Of a DNA stretch of 64,000 nucleotides, positions 8,092 to 16,860 are shown piece by piece. How positions within the stretch are numbered: the stretch's first letter is position 1; the number at the start of each line of letters is the position of its first letter. This stretch comes from Sulfurisoma sp963709555. GTDB taxonomy: Bacteria > Pseudomonadota > Gammaproteobacteria > Burkholderiales > Rhodocyclaceae. The notes below the pieces were generated by a model. It did no database searches and was not told where the DNA came from. It saw only the letters and a list, made by a program, of their open reading frames with translations. Where the stretch lies: positions 62,001 to 126,000 of the forward strand of contig CAVPWR010000003.1 of NCBI GenBank assembly GCA_963709555.1, written 5' to 3'. The position numbers and the translations under genes were made by a program.

Positions 8092-8745
8092 ATGCGTCTG
8101 ATTCTGTTGGGCCCCCCCGGCGCCGGCAAAGGCACCCAGGCCAATTTCATCAAGGACAAATTCAGCGTTCCCCAGATCTCTACCGGCGACATGCTGCGCG
8201 CCGCGGTCAAGGCCGGCACCCCGCTGGGCATGGAAGCCAAGAAGATCATGGATGCCGGCGGCCTGGTGCGCGACGACATCATCATCGGCCTGGTCAAGGA
8301 TCGCCTCAAGGAAGCCGACTGCCAGAACGGCTACATGTTCGACGGTTTCCCCCGCACCATCCCGCAGGCGGAAGCGATGAAGGATGCCGGCGTGGCGATC
8401 GACTTCGTGCTTGAGATCGATGTGCCGGACGCCGAGATCGTCGGTCGCATGAGCGGTCGCCGCGTGCATGTCGCCTCGGGCCGCACCTATCACATCAAGT
8501 TCAACCCGCCCAAGGTCGAAGGCAAGGACGACGAGACCGGCGAAGCGCTGATTCAGCGCGCCGACGATGCGGAAGAAACCGTGCTCAAGCGCCTCGAGGT
8601 CTATCACCAGCAGACCGAGGCTTTGGTTGGTTACTACACCAAGTGGGCCGAGAGCGGCGCCGCCGGTGCGCCCAAGTACCGCAAGATCAACGGCATGGGC
8701 AAGGTCGAGGCTATCCGCGACTCAGCCTTCGACGCGCTGAAGTAA
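8092..8745 (+). CDS. adk: Adenylate kinase
   Basis: Interconverts ATP + AMP and 2 ADP. The 217 residues give the complete long-form enzyme: P-loop GPPGAGKGTQ at residues 7-16, AMP-binding region STGDMLRAAV, DGFPRT, and a long LID domain (HVASGRTYHIKFNPPKVEG) without the zinc-binding cysteines found in some bacteria. A strong Shine-Dalgarno (AAAGGAG) lies seven bases before the ATG. A 116-base gap separates it from kdsB, so it probably has its own promoter. Confidence 0.97.
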   Translation: MRLILLGPPGAGKGTQANFIKDKFSVPQISTGDMLRAAVKAGTPLGMEAKKIMDAGGLVRDDIIIGLVKDRLKEADCQNGYMFDGFPRTIPQAEAMKDAGVAIDFVLEIDVPDAEIVGRMSGRRVHVASGRTYHIKFNPPKVEGKDDETGEALIQRADDAEETVLKRLEVYHQQTEALVGYYTKWAESGAAGAPKYRKINGMGKVEAIRDSAFDALK

Positions 8746-8764
8746 CCAGGGAGAGACTGCACCT

Positions 8765-10030
8765 ATGGCAGCCAAGAAAATGAACGCGTTCTACGCCCAG
8801 TCGGGCGGCGTTACCGCAGTGATCAACGCCTCGGCCTGTGGCGTGATCGAGACCGCGCGCAAGCACAAGGACAAGATCGGCAAGGTCTACGCCGGCCGCA
8901 ACGGCATCATCGGCGCGCTGACCGAAGACCTGATCGACACCAGCAAGGAATCCGCCAAGGCCGTCGCCGGTCTGCGCACCACGCCGTCCGGCGCCTTCGG
9001 TTCCTGCCGTTTCAAGCTGAAGAGCCTCGAAGCCAACAAGCGTGAGTACGAGCGCCTGATCGAGGTGTTCAAGGCCCACAACATCGGCTACTTCTTCTAC
9101 AACGGCGGCGGTGACTCGGCCGACACCTGTTACAAGGTGTCGCAGCTGTCGGAGACGCTGGGCTACCCGGTGCAGGCCATCCACGTGCCGAAGACGGTCG
9201 ACAACGACCTGCCCATCACCGACAACTGCCCGGGCTTTGGCTCGGTGGCCAAGTACATCGCGGTGTCGACGCTGGAAGCGACCTTCGACGTGCGTTCCAT
9301 GTGCGCCACCTCGACCAAGGTCTTCGTGCTCGAGGTGATGGGCCGCCACGCCGGCTGGATCGCCGCCGCCGGTGCCATGGCTTCGACCAAGGACTGCGAG
9401 CTGCCCATCATCGTGCTCTTCCCCGAGGTACTCTTCGATCAGAAGAAATTCCTCGCCAAGGTCAATGGCCTGGTGAAGAAGTTCGGCTACTGCACCGTCG
9501 TCGTCTCCGAAGGCTGCCACTACCCGGACGGCAAGTTCCTTGCCGAACAGGGCACGCGCGACGCCTTCGGCCACGCCCAGCTGGGCGGTGCCGCGCCGGT
9601 GGTCGCCAACATGGTCAAGGATGCCCTCGGTCACAAGTTCCACTGGGGTGTCGCCGATTACCTGCAGCGCGCCGCGCGCCATATCGCTTCCAAGAGCGAC
9701 GTGGATCAGGCCTACGCCATGGGCAAGGCCGCCGTCGAGTTCGCCCTCAAGGGCCACAACTCGGTGATGCCGACCGTCGAGCGCGTTTCCAACGCACCGT
9801 ACAAGTGGAAAGTCGGCATGGCGCCGCTGTCCAAGGTCGCCAACGTCGAGAAGATGATGCCCAAGAACTTCATCACCGCCGACGGCTTCGGTATCACCGA
9901 GAAGTGCCGCCAGTACCTGGCGCCGCTGATGAAGGGCGAGGACTATCCGGCCTACAAGGACGGACTGCCGCAATACGTGACGTTGAAGAACGTCGCGGTG
10001 CCCAAGAAGTTGGCCAAGTTCGATCTGTAA
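8765..10030 (+). CDS. pfp: 6-phosphofructokinase, probably pyrophosphate-dependent
   Basis: Phosphorylates fructose 6-phosphate, most likely with PPi instead of ATP, making the step reversible. The 421 residues include YNGGGDSADT in place of the ATP enzyme's GGDGS loop, VPKTVDNDLPITD with the Lys that marks PPi-type enzymes, and MGRHAGW for substrate binding. The gene immediately downstream is a H+-translocating pyrophosphatase, which supports PPi as phosphoryl donor; linkage of pfp and hppA is known from methanotrophs. A 19-base gap follows adk. Donor specificity is inferred from motifs and context and needs enzyme assay. Confidence 0.85.
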   Translation: MAAKKMNAFYAQSGGVTAVINASACGVIETARKHKDKIGKVYAGRNGIIGALTEDLIDTSKESAKAVAGLRTTPSGAFGSCRFKLKSLEANKREYERLIEVFKAHNIGYFFYNGGGDSADTCYKVSQLSETLGYPVQAIHVPKTVDNDLPITDNCPGFGSVAKYIAVSTLEATFDVRSMCATSTKVFVLEVMGRHAGWIAAAGAMASTKDCELPIIVLFPEVLFDQKKFLAKVNGLVKKFGYCTVVVSEGCHYPDGKFLAEQGTRDAFGHAQLGGAAPVVANMVKDALGHKFHWGVADYLQRAARHIASKSDVDQAYAMGKAAVEFALKGHNSVMPTVERVSNAPYKWKVGMAPLSKVANVEKMMPKNFITADGFGITEKCRQYLAPLMKGEDYPAYKDGLPQYVTLKNVAVPKKLAKFDL

Positions 10031-10062
10031 GGTTTTAGAAGCGTGCGTCCGGGGCCAATGGG

Positions 10063-10087
10063 GAAAGTCGGCCCTGGCGACACGCCG
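10063..10087 (+). repeat. Dispersed repeat copy 3 (pfp-hppA intergenic)
   Basis: GAAAGTCGGCCCTGGCG (one mismatch in the core), GA, ACGCCG. Lies between pfp and hppA, 78 bases before the hppA start. Confidence 0.55.
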
Positions 10088-10164
10088 CAAGTAGAAAAAA
10101 TGTATAGCCCGAACAACGAGAAAAGGTGCCGGTTCGCCGGTGTGGATTACAAGAGGAGGCAGTT

Positions 10165-12258
10165 ATGTCAGCAGGACTGATGTTCGCCCTGGCGTGCGCG
10201 CTGGTAGCGATCGCTTATGGTTTCATTATGAGTCAGTGGATCATGGGCTTGCCCACCGGCAACGACCGGATGCGCGAGATTTCCGCCGCGGTGCAGGAAG
10301 GTGCTCAGGCGTATCTCAAGCGCCAGTACACCACCATTGCCATGGTCGGTGCCGTGCTCGCGGTGTTGATCGGTGCGTTCCTGAGCATGTCCACCGCCGT
10401 CGGCTTCGTTCTCGGCGCGGTTCTGTCCGGTGCTGCCGGCTTTATCGGCATGAACGTCTCGGTCCGCGCCAACGTGCGCACGGCCGAAGCGGCGCGCAAC
10501 GGCATCAATGAAGCGCTCAACGTCGCCTTCAAGGGCGGCGCCATCACCGGCATGCTGGTGGTGGGCCTCGGCCTCCTCGGTGTCGCCGGCTACTACGCCT
10601 ACCTCAAGGCAACCATGGGCAACGTCCCGATGGTCGACATCCTGCACCCGCTGGTCGGCCTTGGCTTCGGCTCCTCGCTGATCTCCATCTTCGCCCGTCT
10701 CGGCGGCGGCATCTTCACCAAGGGCGCTGACGTCGGCGCCGACCTGGTGGGCAAGGTCGAAGCCGGCATCCCGGAGGACGACCCGCGCAACCCGGCCGTT
10801 ATCGCCGACAACGTCGGCGACAACGTCGGCGACTGCGCCGGCATGGCTGCCGACCTGTTCGAGACCTATGCGGTCACCATCATCGCCACCATGCTGCTCG
10901 GGGCCCTGATCCTCAAGGGCTATGCCGAACAGGCCGTGACCTATCCGCTGGTGCTCGGCGGCTTCTCGATCATCGCCTCCATCATCGGTACGATGTTCGT
11001 CAAGCACGCGCCCGGCCAGAAGATCATGACCGCGCTGTACAAGGGCCTGATCGCCGCCGGCGTGCTGGCACTGATCGCCTTCTACCCGATCACCACGAAC
11101 TTCATCGACGACCACGCGCTTGACGCCGTCATGGGCATCAGCGGCGGCGCCCACATGCGTCTCTACGGTGCGGCCGTCATCGGCCTGGTGCTGACCGGCT
11201 TGATGGTGGTGATCACCGAGTACTACACGGCGACGGAATACTCTCCGGTGCGTCACATCGCGCAGGCCTCGACCACCGGCCACGGCACCAACGTCATCGC
11301 CGGTATCGGCGTGTCGATGCGCTCCACCGCGCTGCCGGTGCTGTCGGTGTGCGCTGCCATCTGGGCGTCCTACGTCCTCGGCGGTCTCTACGGCATCGCC
11401 ATCGCTGCGACCTCCATGCTGTCGATGGCCGGCATCATCGTCGCGCTCGACGCCTACGGCCCGATCACCGACAACGCCGGTGGTATCGCCGAGATGGCCG
11501 AACTGCCCAAGGAAATCCGTGACGTGACCGACCCGCTCGACGCCGTCGGCAACACCACCAAGGCGGTGACCAAGGGCTACGCCATCGGCTCCGCCGGTCT
11601 GGCCGCGCTGGTGCTGTTCGCCGACTTCACCCACGGTCTCGAAGCAATCAAGCCGGGAGTCAAGTTCCTCTTCGACCTGGCCGACCCGGCGGTCATCATC
11701 GGCCTGTTCATCGGCGGCATGGTGCCCTACCTGTTCGCCGCCATGGGCATGGAGGCCGTCGGTCGCGCCGCCGGTTCCATCGTCGTCGAGGTGCGTCGTC
11801 AGTTCCGCGAGATCAAGGGCATCATGGAAGGCACGGCCAAGCCGGAATACGGCACCTGTGTCGACATGCTGACCAAGGCTGCGATCAAGGAAATGATGAT
11901 CCCCTCGCTGATGCCCGTGTTGGTGCCGGTCGTCGTGGCCGTTGCCATGAACTTCCTGATGCCTCCGATCGACGGCGTCGGTGCTGGCGTCCGCGCCCTC
12001 GGCGGCGTGCTGATGGGCACCATCGTTACCGGCCTCTTCGTCGCGATTTCCATGACCACCGGCGGTGGCGCATGGGACAACGCCAAGAAGTACATCGAGG
12101 AAGGCAACTTCGGCGGCAAGGGTTCCGACGCGCACAAGGCGGCGGTGACCGGCGACACCGTGGGCGACCCGTACAAGGATACGGCCGGCCCCGCAGTGAA
12201 CCCGCTGATCAAGATCATCAACATCGTTGCCCTGCTGATCGTGCCGCTGGTGGCCTGA
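10165..12258 (+). CDS. hppA: K+-independent H+-translocating membrane pyrophosphatase
   Basis: Hydrolyses PPi in the inner membrane and pumps protons, or makes PPi at the expense of the gradient. The 697-residue protein has about 16 membrane segments. The catalytic region carries KGADVGADLVGKVEAGIPED and the acidic NVGDNVGDCAGMAADLFE. At the cation-specificity site it reads GNTTKAVTKGYAIGSA; Lys after GNTT is the hallmark of the K+-independent class, where K+-dependent enzymes have Ala. ATG at 10165 is preceded by AGAGGAGG; a GTG at 10126 would add 13 residues not typical of the family. An intrinsic terminator follows. Pairs functionally with pfp. Confidence 0.96.
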   Translation: MSAGLMFALACALVAIAYGFIMSQWIMGLPTGNDRMREISAAVQEGAQAYLKRQYTTIAMVGAVLAVLIGAFLSMSTAVGFVLGAVLSGAAGFIGMNVSVRANVRTAEAARNGINEALNVAFKGGAITGMLVVGLGLLGVAGYYAYLKATMGNVPMVDILHPLVGLGFGSSLISIFARLGGGIFTKGADVGADLVGKVEAGIPEDDPRNPAVIADNVGDNVGDCAGMAADLFETYAVTIIATMLLGALILKGYAEQAVTYPLVLGGFSIIASIIGTMFVKHAPGQKIMTALYKGLIAAGVLALIAFYPITTNFIDDHALDAVMGISGGAHMRLYGAAVIGLVLTGLMVVITEYYTATEYSPVRHIAQASTTGHGTNVIAGIGVSMRSTALPVLSVCAAIWASYVLGGLYGIAIAATSMLSMAGIIVALDAYGPITDNAGGIAEMAELPKEIRDVTDPLDAVGNTTKAVTKGYAIGSAGLAALVLFADFTHGLEAIKPGVKFLFDLADPAVIIGLFIGGMVPYLFAAMGMEAVGRAAGSIVVEVRRQFREIKGIMEGTAKPEYGTCVDMLTKAAIKEMMIPSLMPVLVPVVVAVAMNFLMPPIDGVGAGVRALGGVLMGTIVTGLFVAISMTTGGGAWDNAKKYIEEGNFGGKGSDAHKAAVTGDTVGDPYKDTAGPAVNPLIKIINIVALLIVPLVA

Positions 12259-12279
12259 TCGCAGTCTGTTTCGCCCGGA

Positions 12280-12319
12280 CGGGCGGCTCCCTGTAACGGG
12301 GAGCCGCCCGTTTTCTTTT
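12280..12319 (+). terminator. Intrinsic terminator of hppA
   Basis: A perfect 12-bp stem (CGGGCGGCTCCC / GGGAGCCGCCCG) with a 7-base loop is followed by TTTTCTTTT. It lies 21 bases after the hppA stop. Confidence 0.92.
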
Positions 12320-12432
12320 GGTTGATCTCCTGGCACTGGCCAGGGGGCCATGATGCACATGCGCCGGCACAAGCTGGCGAGGGCCAGCGAGGGCCAGCGC
12401 GGCGCCGCGGGGGCACCGTGCGCGGCAACCGA

Positions 12433-13968
12433 TCAGGCAGCGCGGCGGCGGAAGTCGGCCAGACGGAAGCCGAGCAGGAACAACGTGGCGAAGTAGGTCG
12501 TGATGCCGGCGGCTACGATCAGCGCCAGGCGCAGGACGCGCTCGCCGAAGGGCATGGAGAGCCATGCCGTCTCGTTGCCCATGGCGAACCAGAGCACGGT
12601 GCCCAGCGCCACCAGCGCCACGGCGATGCGTGCCGAAAACCCCATCCAGCCGGCGGCAGGAATGAAGATGCCGCGGCTGCGCAGGCCGCGGTAGAGCAGG
12701 GCGGCATTGAGGCAGGAAGCCAGTCCGATCGACAGCGCCAGTCCGGCGTGCTTGATCCAGCCGATGAAGGCCAGGTTCATCGCCTGCGTCGCGGCCAGGG
12801 TGACCAGCGCGATTTTCACGGGGGTGCGGATGTCCTGCCGTGCGTAGAAGCCCGGCGCCAGCACCTTGACCAGGATCAGACCGGCCAGGCCGATGCTGTA
12901 GGCGACCAGCGCCGAGCGCGTCTGCAGCACATCGTTGGCCGTGAACGCGCCGTGCTGGAACAGGGTGGCCAGCAGCGGCACGGCGAGCATCGCCAGCGCC
13001 AGAGCCGCCGGCAGCGTCAGCAGCAGCGTCAGGCGCAGCCCCCAGTCGAGCAGGGCCGAGAATTCCGCCCCCTGCGCATTGGTGTGGGCCCGCGACAGGC
13101 TGGGCAGCAGGATCGTCCCCAGCGCGGCGCCGAGCAGGCCGGCCGGGAATTCCATCAGGCGGTCGGCGTAGTAGAGCCAGGAGACCGAGCCGGACGGCAG
13201 GAAGGAGGCGAAGATGGTGTTGATCAGCAGCGAAATCTGCGAAACCGAGACGCCGAGTACCGCCGGCCCCATCAGCAGCAGGATGCGGCGTACGCCTTCA
13301 TCGCGGGGTGCCCAATCCAGGCGTGGCAGCATGCCGATCCTCTTCAGTGCCGGCAGTTGCAGCGCCAGCTGCAGCAGGCCGCCGAGGAACACCGCCCAGG
13401 CCAGCGCCAGCACCGGCGGGTCGAACCAGGGCGCGGCGAACAGGGCCATGCCGATGAAGCTGAGGTTGAGCAGCACGGGGGTGAAGGCCGGCAGCGCGAA
13501 GCGGCTCCAGGTGTTTAGCACCCCGGCGGAGAGCGCCACCAGCGACATGAACAGGATGTAGGGGAAGGTGATGCGGGTGAGTTCGACGGTGAGTGCGAAC
13601 TTGCCGGCATCGGCGGCGAAGCCCGGCGCCGTGACGTAGATCAACAAGGGAGCCCCGGCAACGCCCAGCGCCGCAACGGCGGCGACAATGACGAACAGAA
13701 CAGTGGCGACGCGATCGACGAGGAGTTTGGTTTCTGCCTCGCCGCGGCGGTTGCGGTATTCGGCGAGGATGGGCACGAAGGCCTGCGAGAAGGCGCCCTC
13801 GGCGAACAACCGGCGCAGCAGGTTGGGCAGGCGGAAGGCGACGAAGAAGGCGTCGGTGATCATGCCGGCGCCGAAGGTGCGGGCGATGACGAAATCGCGC
13901 ACGAAACCCAGCACGCGCGAGAGCAGGGTCATGCCGCTGACGGTGGCGAGCGCTCGCAGGAGATTCAT
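12433..13968 (-). CDS. murJ: Lipid II flippase MurJ (MviN)
   Basis: Polytopic inner-membrane protein that flips the peptidoglycan precursor lipid II. The 511 residues begin MNLLRALATVSGMTLLSRVLGFVRD, and contain ITDAFFVAFRLPNLLRRLFAEGAFSQAFVP, the most conserved part of the family, with the functional Arg residues in the first helices and about 14 membrane segments. It is divergent from rpsT, an arrangement common in proteobacteria. Downstream (12320-12432) are only short direct repeats of GCGAGGGCCA and no clear terminator. Confidence 0.96.
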   Translation of the reverse strand: MNLLRALATVSGMTLLSRVLGFVRDFVIARTFGAGMITDAFFVAFRLPNLLRRLFAEGAFSQAFVPILAEYRNRRGEAETKLLVDRVATVLFVIVAAVAALGVAGAPLLIYVTAPGFAADAGKFALTVELTRITFPYILFMSLVALSAGVLNTWSRFALPAFTPVLLNLSFIGMALFAAPWFDPPVLALAWAVFLGGLLQLALQLPALKRIGMLPRLDWAPRDEGVRRILLLMGPAVLGVSVSQISLLINTIFASFLPSGSVSWLYYADRLMEFPAGLLGAALGTILLPSLSRAHTNAQGAEFSALLDWGLRLTLLLTLPAALALAMLAVPLLATLFQHGAFTANDVLQTRSALVAYSIGLAGLILVKVLAPGFYARQDIRTPVKIALVTLAATQAMNLAFIGWIKHAGLALSIGLASCLNAALLYRGLRSRGIFIPAAGWMGFSARIAVALVALGTVLWFAMGNETAWLSMPFGERVLRLALIVAAGITTYFATLFLLGFRLADFRRRAA

Positions 13969-14015
13969 GGCGCGAATGGTATCGGAATGGATATGCTTGC
14001 GCTCGTGAATGTGGC

Positions 14016-14044
14016 TTGCAAAGCGCCGGCAGACCTTTTATAAT
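14016..14044 (+). promoter_or_regulatory. Sigma-70 promoter of rpsT
   Basis: TTGCAA (14016-14021), a 17-base spacer and a perfect TATAAT (14039-14044), about 95 bases before the rpsT ATG. This gives a leader of roughly 85 bases, in which S20 autoregulation could act as it does in E. coli. Confidence 0.8.
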
Positions 14045-14138
14045 CGCGCCCTTTTAGTTGCGGCGTAACGCCCGCTGACGCGGGCATTAGCCTTCACTGA
14101 AATTCCATTTTCCAGAACAACTCTACCGGACGAACACC

Positions 14139-14402
14139 ATGGCCAATAGCGCACAAGCCCGCAAGCGCGCCCGTCAGGCGAACAAGCAGCGCGCCCACAA
14201 CATGAGCCTGCGTTCGACCCTGCGCACCGCAATCAAGAAGGTCCGCAAGGCGATCGACGCGGGCGACAAGACCGCCGCAAAGGCTGTCTTCATCGAGTCG
14301 CAGAGCATCATCGACTCCATCGCCGACAAGAAGATCGTGCACAAGAACAAGGCCTCTCGCGACAAGAGCCGCCTGTCTGCCGCGATCAAGGCGATGCCGT
14401 AA
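14139..14402 (+). CDS. rpsT: 30S ribosomal protein S20
   Basis: Small, very basic protein that binds 16S rRNA. The 87 residues begin MANSAQARKRARQANKQRAHN and contain KNKASRDKSRLSAAIKA, which are family signatures. Length is normal. It has its own promoter and is followed by a GC-rich hairpin. Confidence 0.98.
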   Translation: MANSAQARKRARQANKQRAHNMSLRSTLRTAIKKVRKAIDAGDKTAAKAVFIESQSIIDSIADKKIVHKNKASRDKSRLSAAIKAMP

Positions 14403-14431
14403 GCCGCGAGACATCTGCAGCAACAGCCTTG

Positions 14432-14462
14432 GCGGCCCCGCAGCGCAAGCTCCGGGGCCGCT
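14432..14462 (+). terminator. GC-rich hairpin after rpsT, possible terminator
   Basis: GCGGCCCCG pairs with CGGGGCCGC around a 13-base loop, 30 bases after the rpsT stop. Only GCGTTT follows, so the U-tract is weak. Confidence 0.5.
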
Positions 14463-14521
14463 GCGTTTGGTATGCAGCCAAGCGGCAGGCGTAAAAAATA
14501 CTGTTGCCACAATAGACTAGC

Positions 14522-14550
14522 TTGATTTATTCGATTTCACTGCATATACT
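14522..14550 (+). promoter_or_regulatory. Candidate sigma-70 promoter
   Basis: TTGATT (14522-14527), a 17-base spacer and TATACT (14545-14550), 35 bases before the small gene at 14585. Both boxes are close to consensus in an otherwise GC-rich sequence. Confidence 0.6.
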
Positions 14551-14584
14551 TGGCGCATCTCTTTGATGGGAAAGGGGTTCCATC

Positions 14585-14806
14585 ATGCAGCCGCCAGCAG
14601 TCACCAAATACGGTTTCCGCATCCGCACCCGGATCGGCATGGTGGTCGACAACCTGATGATTCCGGGGCGCGACGAGATCGAGGCACGGCGCAAACTGCG
14701 CCAGATCTATCGCGACTGCGAGATTCTCGACTGCGTCTGTGTCCGCGGCACGCTGCGCACGCCGGTGACCAGCTTCGAGGACGTTGTCAGCCTCATCACC
14801 CGCTAG
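14585..14806 (+). CDS. Small conserved-looking protein of unknown function
   Basis: A 73-residue protein that I do not recognise. It has a convincing promoter (14522-14550) and a Shine-Dalgarno (GGAAAGGGG) 11 bases before the ATG. The sequence reads like a compact folded domain: TKYGFRIRTRIGMVVDNLMI is beta-like, EIEARRKLRQIYRDCEILDC is a charged helix, and a C-terminal helix (SFEDVVSLITR) follows. There are two cysteines and no membrane segment or signal peptide. It converges on the ParA gene with a 15-base gap. Confidence 0.65.
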   Translation: MQPPAVTKYGFRIRTRIGMVVDNLMIPGRDEIEARRKLRQIYRDCEILDCVCVRGTLRTPVTSFEDVVSLITR

Positions 14807-14821
14807 CGGGAAGGAGTAGCC

Positions 14822-15577
14822 TCAGACGAACCAGCCTGCCGCGCCGAGTTCATCCAGCAGTGCGCGGTAGTCCTGGGCGCCGCGGCTGCTCGCGGCGTGG
14901 GAGAAAATGTCGCGATTGACCGAGGGTGCCTCGGCCACGGCGACGTTCTCGGATATCACGGTTTCACACAGCTCCGTGCCGAAGTGCTCGCGCAGACGGT
15001 TCTGCACCTCGAAGCTCATGTTGCGGCGCCGGTCGAAACGCGTCAGCAGGTAGCGCCGCTCGACGCGGCGCCTGAGCACCGGCTCCAGCGCCGCCAATGT
15101 GCGTTCGATCTGCAGGGCGCCGCGCAGGCTGAGGAAGTCGGACGAGACCGGAACCAGCACGCGATCCGCGGCGAATACGGCGTTGAGCGAGAGCACGCCG
15201 AGGAAGGGGCAACAGTCGATGACGATATTGCCCTGCCCGGTGCTGCCGGCCAGCCCGGCATTCAGCTTGTTGAGAATGTTCGGCCCCTTGCCGAACACCG
15301 AGTCGACCTTGATCAGTTCGGCGTGGGCGGGAATGAGGCGACCGATACCCGGCCAGACGATCGTGATTTCCCCGAGCGGACGATGGTCCTGGTAGAAGGC
15401 GAAGACACTGTGCTCGGCCTCGCCGGGCGCGGCGCCGTGGATGGCTGACAGGTGGGCCTGCGGATCGAGGTCGATCAGTAGCACCTCGCGCTGTCCGCGG
15501 GCCAAGGCCGCGCCGAGGTTTAGCGCGGTCGTCGTCTTGCCGACACCGCCCTTCTGGTTGAAAACAGCGATACGCAC
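14822..15577 (-). CDS. ParA/Soj family ATPase (orphan)
   Basis: P-loop ATPase of the MinD/ParA class, which positions DNA or protein cargo by nucleotide-dependent dimerisation. The 251 residues show the deviant Walker A FNQKGGVGKTTTALNLG at 6-22 with both lysines, Walker A' LIDLDPQAHLS and Walker B NIVIDCCPFLG. No ParB or other cargo gene is adjacent, so it is an orphan; it could serve chemoreceptor, polysaccharide or DNA positioning. It is divergent from argD. Confidence 0.85.
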   Translation of the reverse strand: MRIAVFNQKGGVGKTTTALNLGAALARGQREVLLIDLDPQAHLSAIHGAAPGEAEHSVFAFYQDHRPLGEITIVWPGIGRLIPAHAELIKVDSVFGKGPNILNKLNAGLAGSTGQGNIVIDCCPFLGVLSLNAVFAADRVLVPVSSDFLSLRGALQIERTLAALEPVLRRRVERRYLLTRFDRRRNMSFEVQNRLREHFGTELCETVISENVAVAEAPSVNRDIFSHAASSRGAQDYRALLDELGAAGWFV

Positions 15578-15602
15578 GCGGCCCTGCCCTCCCTACACTG
15601 CT

Positions 15603-15611
15603 TGGTATAAT
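15603..15611 (+). promoter_or_regulatory. Extended -10 promoter element of argD
   Basis: TGGTATAAT is an extended -10 (TGN plus a perfect TATAAT). No good -35 is present, which is usual for this class. Transcription would start near 15618. Confidence 0.55.
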
Positions 15612-15629
15612 ATCGCTCTTCTCGCAGGC

Positions 15630-15669
15630 ACGGCGGCCGTACTTGGAACAGGCCGCCGTCTGTTTTTTT
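15630..15669 (+). terminator. Intrinsic terminator inside the argD leader (possible attenuator)
   Basis: ACGGCGGCC (15630-15638) pairs perfectly with GGCCGCCGT (15651-15659), followed by CTG and seven T. It lies between the extended -10 (15603-15611) and the argD ATG (15686), so transcripts would end after about 50 bases unless terminator formation is prevented. No gene on this strand lies upstream that would need it. Confidence 0.75.
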
Positions 15670-15685
15670 GCATCGGGGTTTTTCG

Positions 15686-16858
15686 ATGTCGCATCTCATG
15701 AACACCTACGCGCGGCAGCCCGTCGCCTTCGTTCGCGGCGAAGGCTGTCACGTCTTCGATGAATCCGGCCGCCGCTATCTGGACGCGCTCGCCGGCATCG
15801 CCGTCAATACGCTGGGTCACGGCCATCCCGTGCTGACCAGGGCGCTGGCCGAGCAGGCCGGCCGCCTCATGCATGTTTCCAACATCTACCGCGTGCCGGA
15901 GCAGGAGCGGCTGTCCGACCGGCTTGCCGCGTTGTCCGGCATGGACGAGGTGTTCTTCTGCAACTCGGGTTGCGAGGCCAACGAGGCGGCGATCAAGCTC
16001 GCGCGCATGTATGGTCACCAGCAGGGCATCGACAACCCGGCCATCGTCGTGATGGAAAAGGCCTTCCATGGCCGTACCCTGGCGACGCTCTCGGCCACCG
16101 GCAACCGCAAGGTGCAGGCCGGCTTCGAGCCGCTGGTGAGCGGTTTCGTCCGCGTGCCCTTCGACGACCTGACCGCGATCGAGCAGGTCGCAGCCAACAA
16201 CCCCAACGTCGTGGCCGTGCTGTTCGAGCCGATCCAGGGCGAGGGCGGCATCAACATCGCGCACAACGATTACATGCAGTCGCTGCGCCGCATCTGCGAT
16301 GACAAGGGCTGGCTGTTCATGGTCGACGAGGTGCAGTGCGGCATCGGCCGCACCGGCGTCTGGTTCGCCCATCAGCGCGCCGGCATTAAGCCCGATGTCA
16401 TGACGCTGGCCAAGGGCCTCGGTTCCGGCGTGCCGGTCGGCGCCTGCCTCACCGCGGGCAAGGCGACGGGCGTGTTCAAGCCGGGCAACCACGGCTCCAC
16501 CTTCGGCGGCAACCCGCTCGCCTGCGCAGCCGCCTTGACCACGCTCGAGGTGATCGAGAAGGATGGCCTGATGGCGCGCGCCACGCAGGTCGGCGATGCC
16601 ATCCGCGCCGGCTTCCGCTCGGCGCTGGCGGGCGTGGCCGGCGTCGCCGACATTCGCGGCGACGGCCTGATGATCGGCATCGAACTCGATCGCCCTTGCG
16701 GCCAACTGGTGGCGCAGGCGCTGGCCGCCGGCCTGCTGATCAATGTCACCAACGACAAGGTGGTGCGCCTGTTGCCGCCACTCGTCTTCACCGACGCCGA
16801 CGTCCAGCAGCTGATCGCCACGCTGGCGCCGCTGATCCGCCAGTTTCTCGAGACCTGA
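15686..16858 (+). CDS. argD: Acetylornithine/succinyldiaminopimelate aminotransferase
   Basis: PLP enzyme of arginine synthesis that converts N-acetylglutamate semialdehyde to N-acetylornithine, often also serving lysine synthesis. The 390 residues include the cofactor loop FFCNSGCEANEAAIKLAR, HGRTLATLSATG, the Asp of FMVDEVQCGIGRTG that contacts the pyridine nitrogen, and TLAKGLGSGVPVGA with the Schiff-base Lys. I chose ATG 15686 (MSHLMNTYAR); MNTYAR four codons later is also possible. It begins the run argD-argF-cytochrome-argG. Its leader contains a terminator hairpin, suggesting attenuation. Confidence 0.94.
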   Translation: MSHLMNTYARQPVAFVRGEGCHVFDESGRRYLDALAGIAVNTLGHGHPVLTRALAEQAGRLMHVSNIYRVPEQERLSDRLAALSGMDEVFFCNSGCEANEAAIKLARMYGHQQGIDNPAIVVMEKAFHGRTLATLSATGNRKVQAGFEPLVSGFVRVPFDDLTAIEQVAANNPNVVAVLFEPIQGEGGINIAHNDYMQSLRRICDDKGWLFMVDEVQCGIGRTGVWFAHQRAGIKPDVMTLAKGLGSGVPVGACLTAGKATGVFKPGNHGSTFGGNPLACAAALTTLEVIEKDGLMARATQVGDAIRAGFRSALAGVAGVADIRGDGLMIGIELDRPCGQLVAQALAAGLLINVTNDKVVRLLPPLVFTDADVQQLIATLAPLIRQFLET

Positions 16859-16860
16859 TC

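Noticed and set aside
10168..12372. 734-codon open frame antisense to hppA
   Set aside because: The sequence is His/Asp-rich and low in hydrophobic residues, a known shadow of GC-rich membrane-protein genes; hppA is unambiguous.
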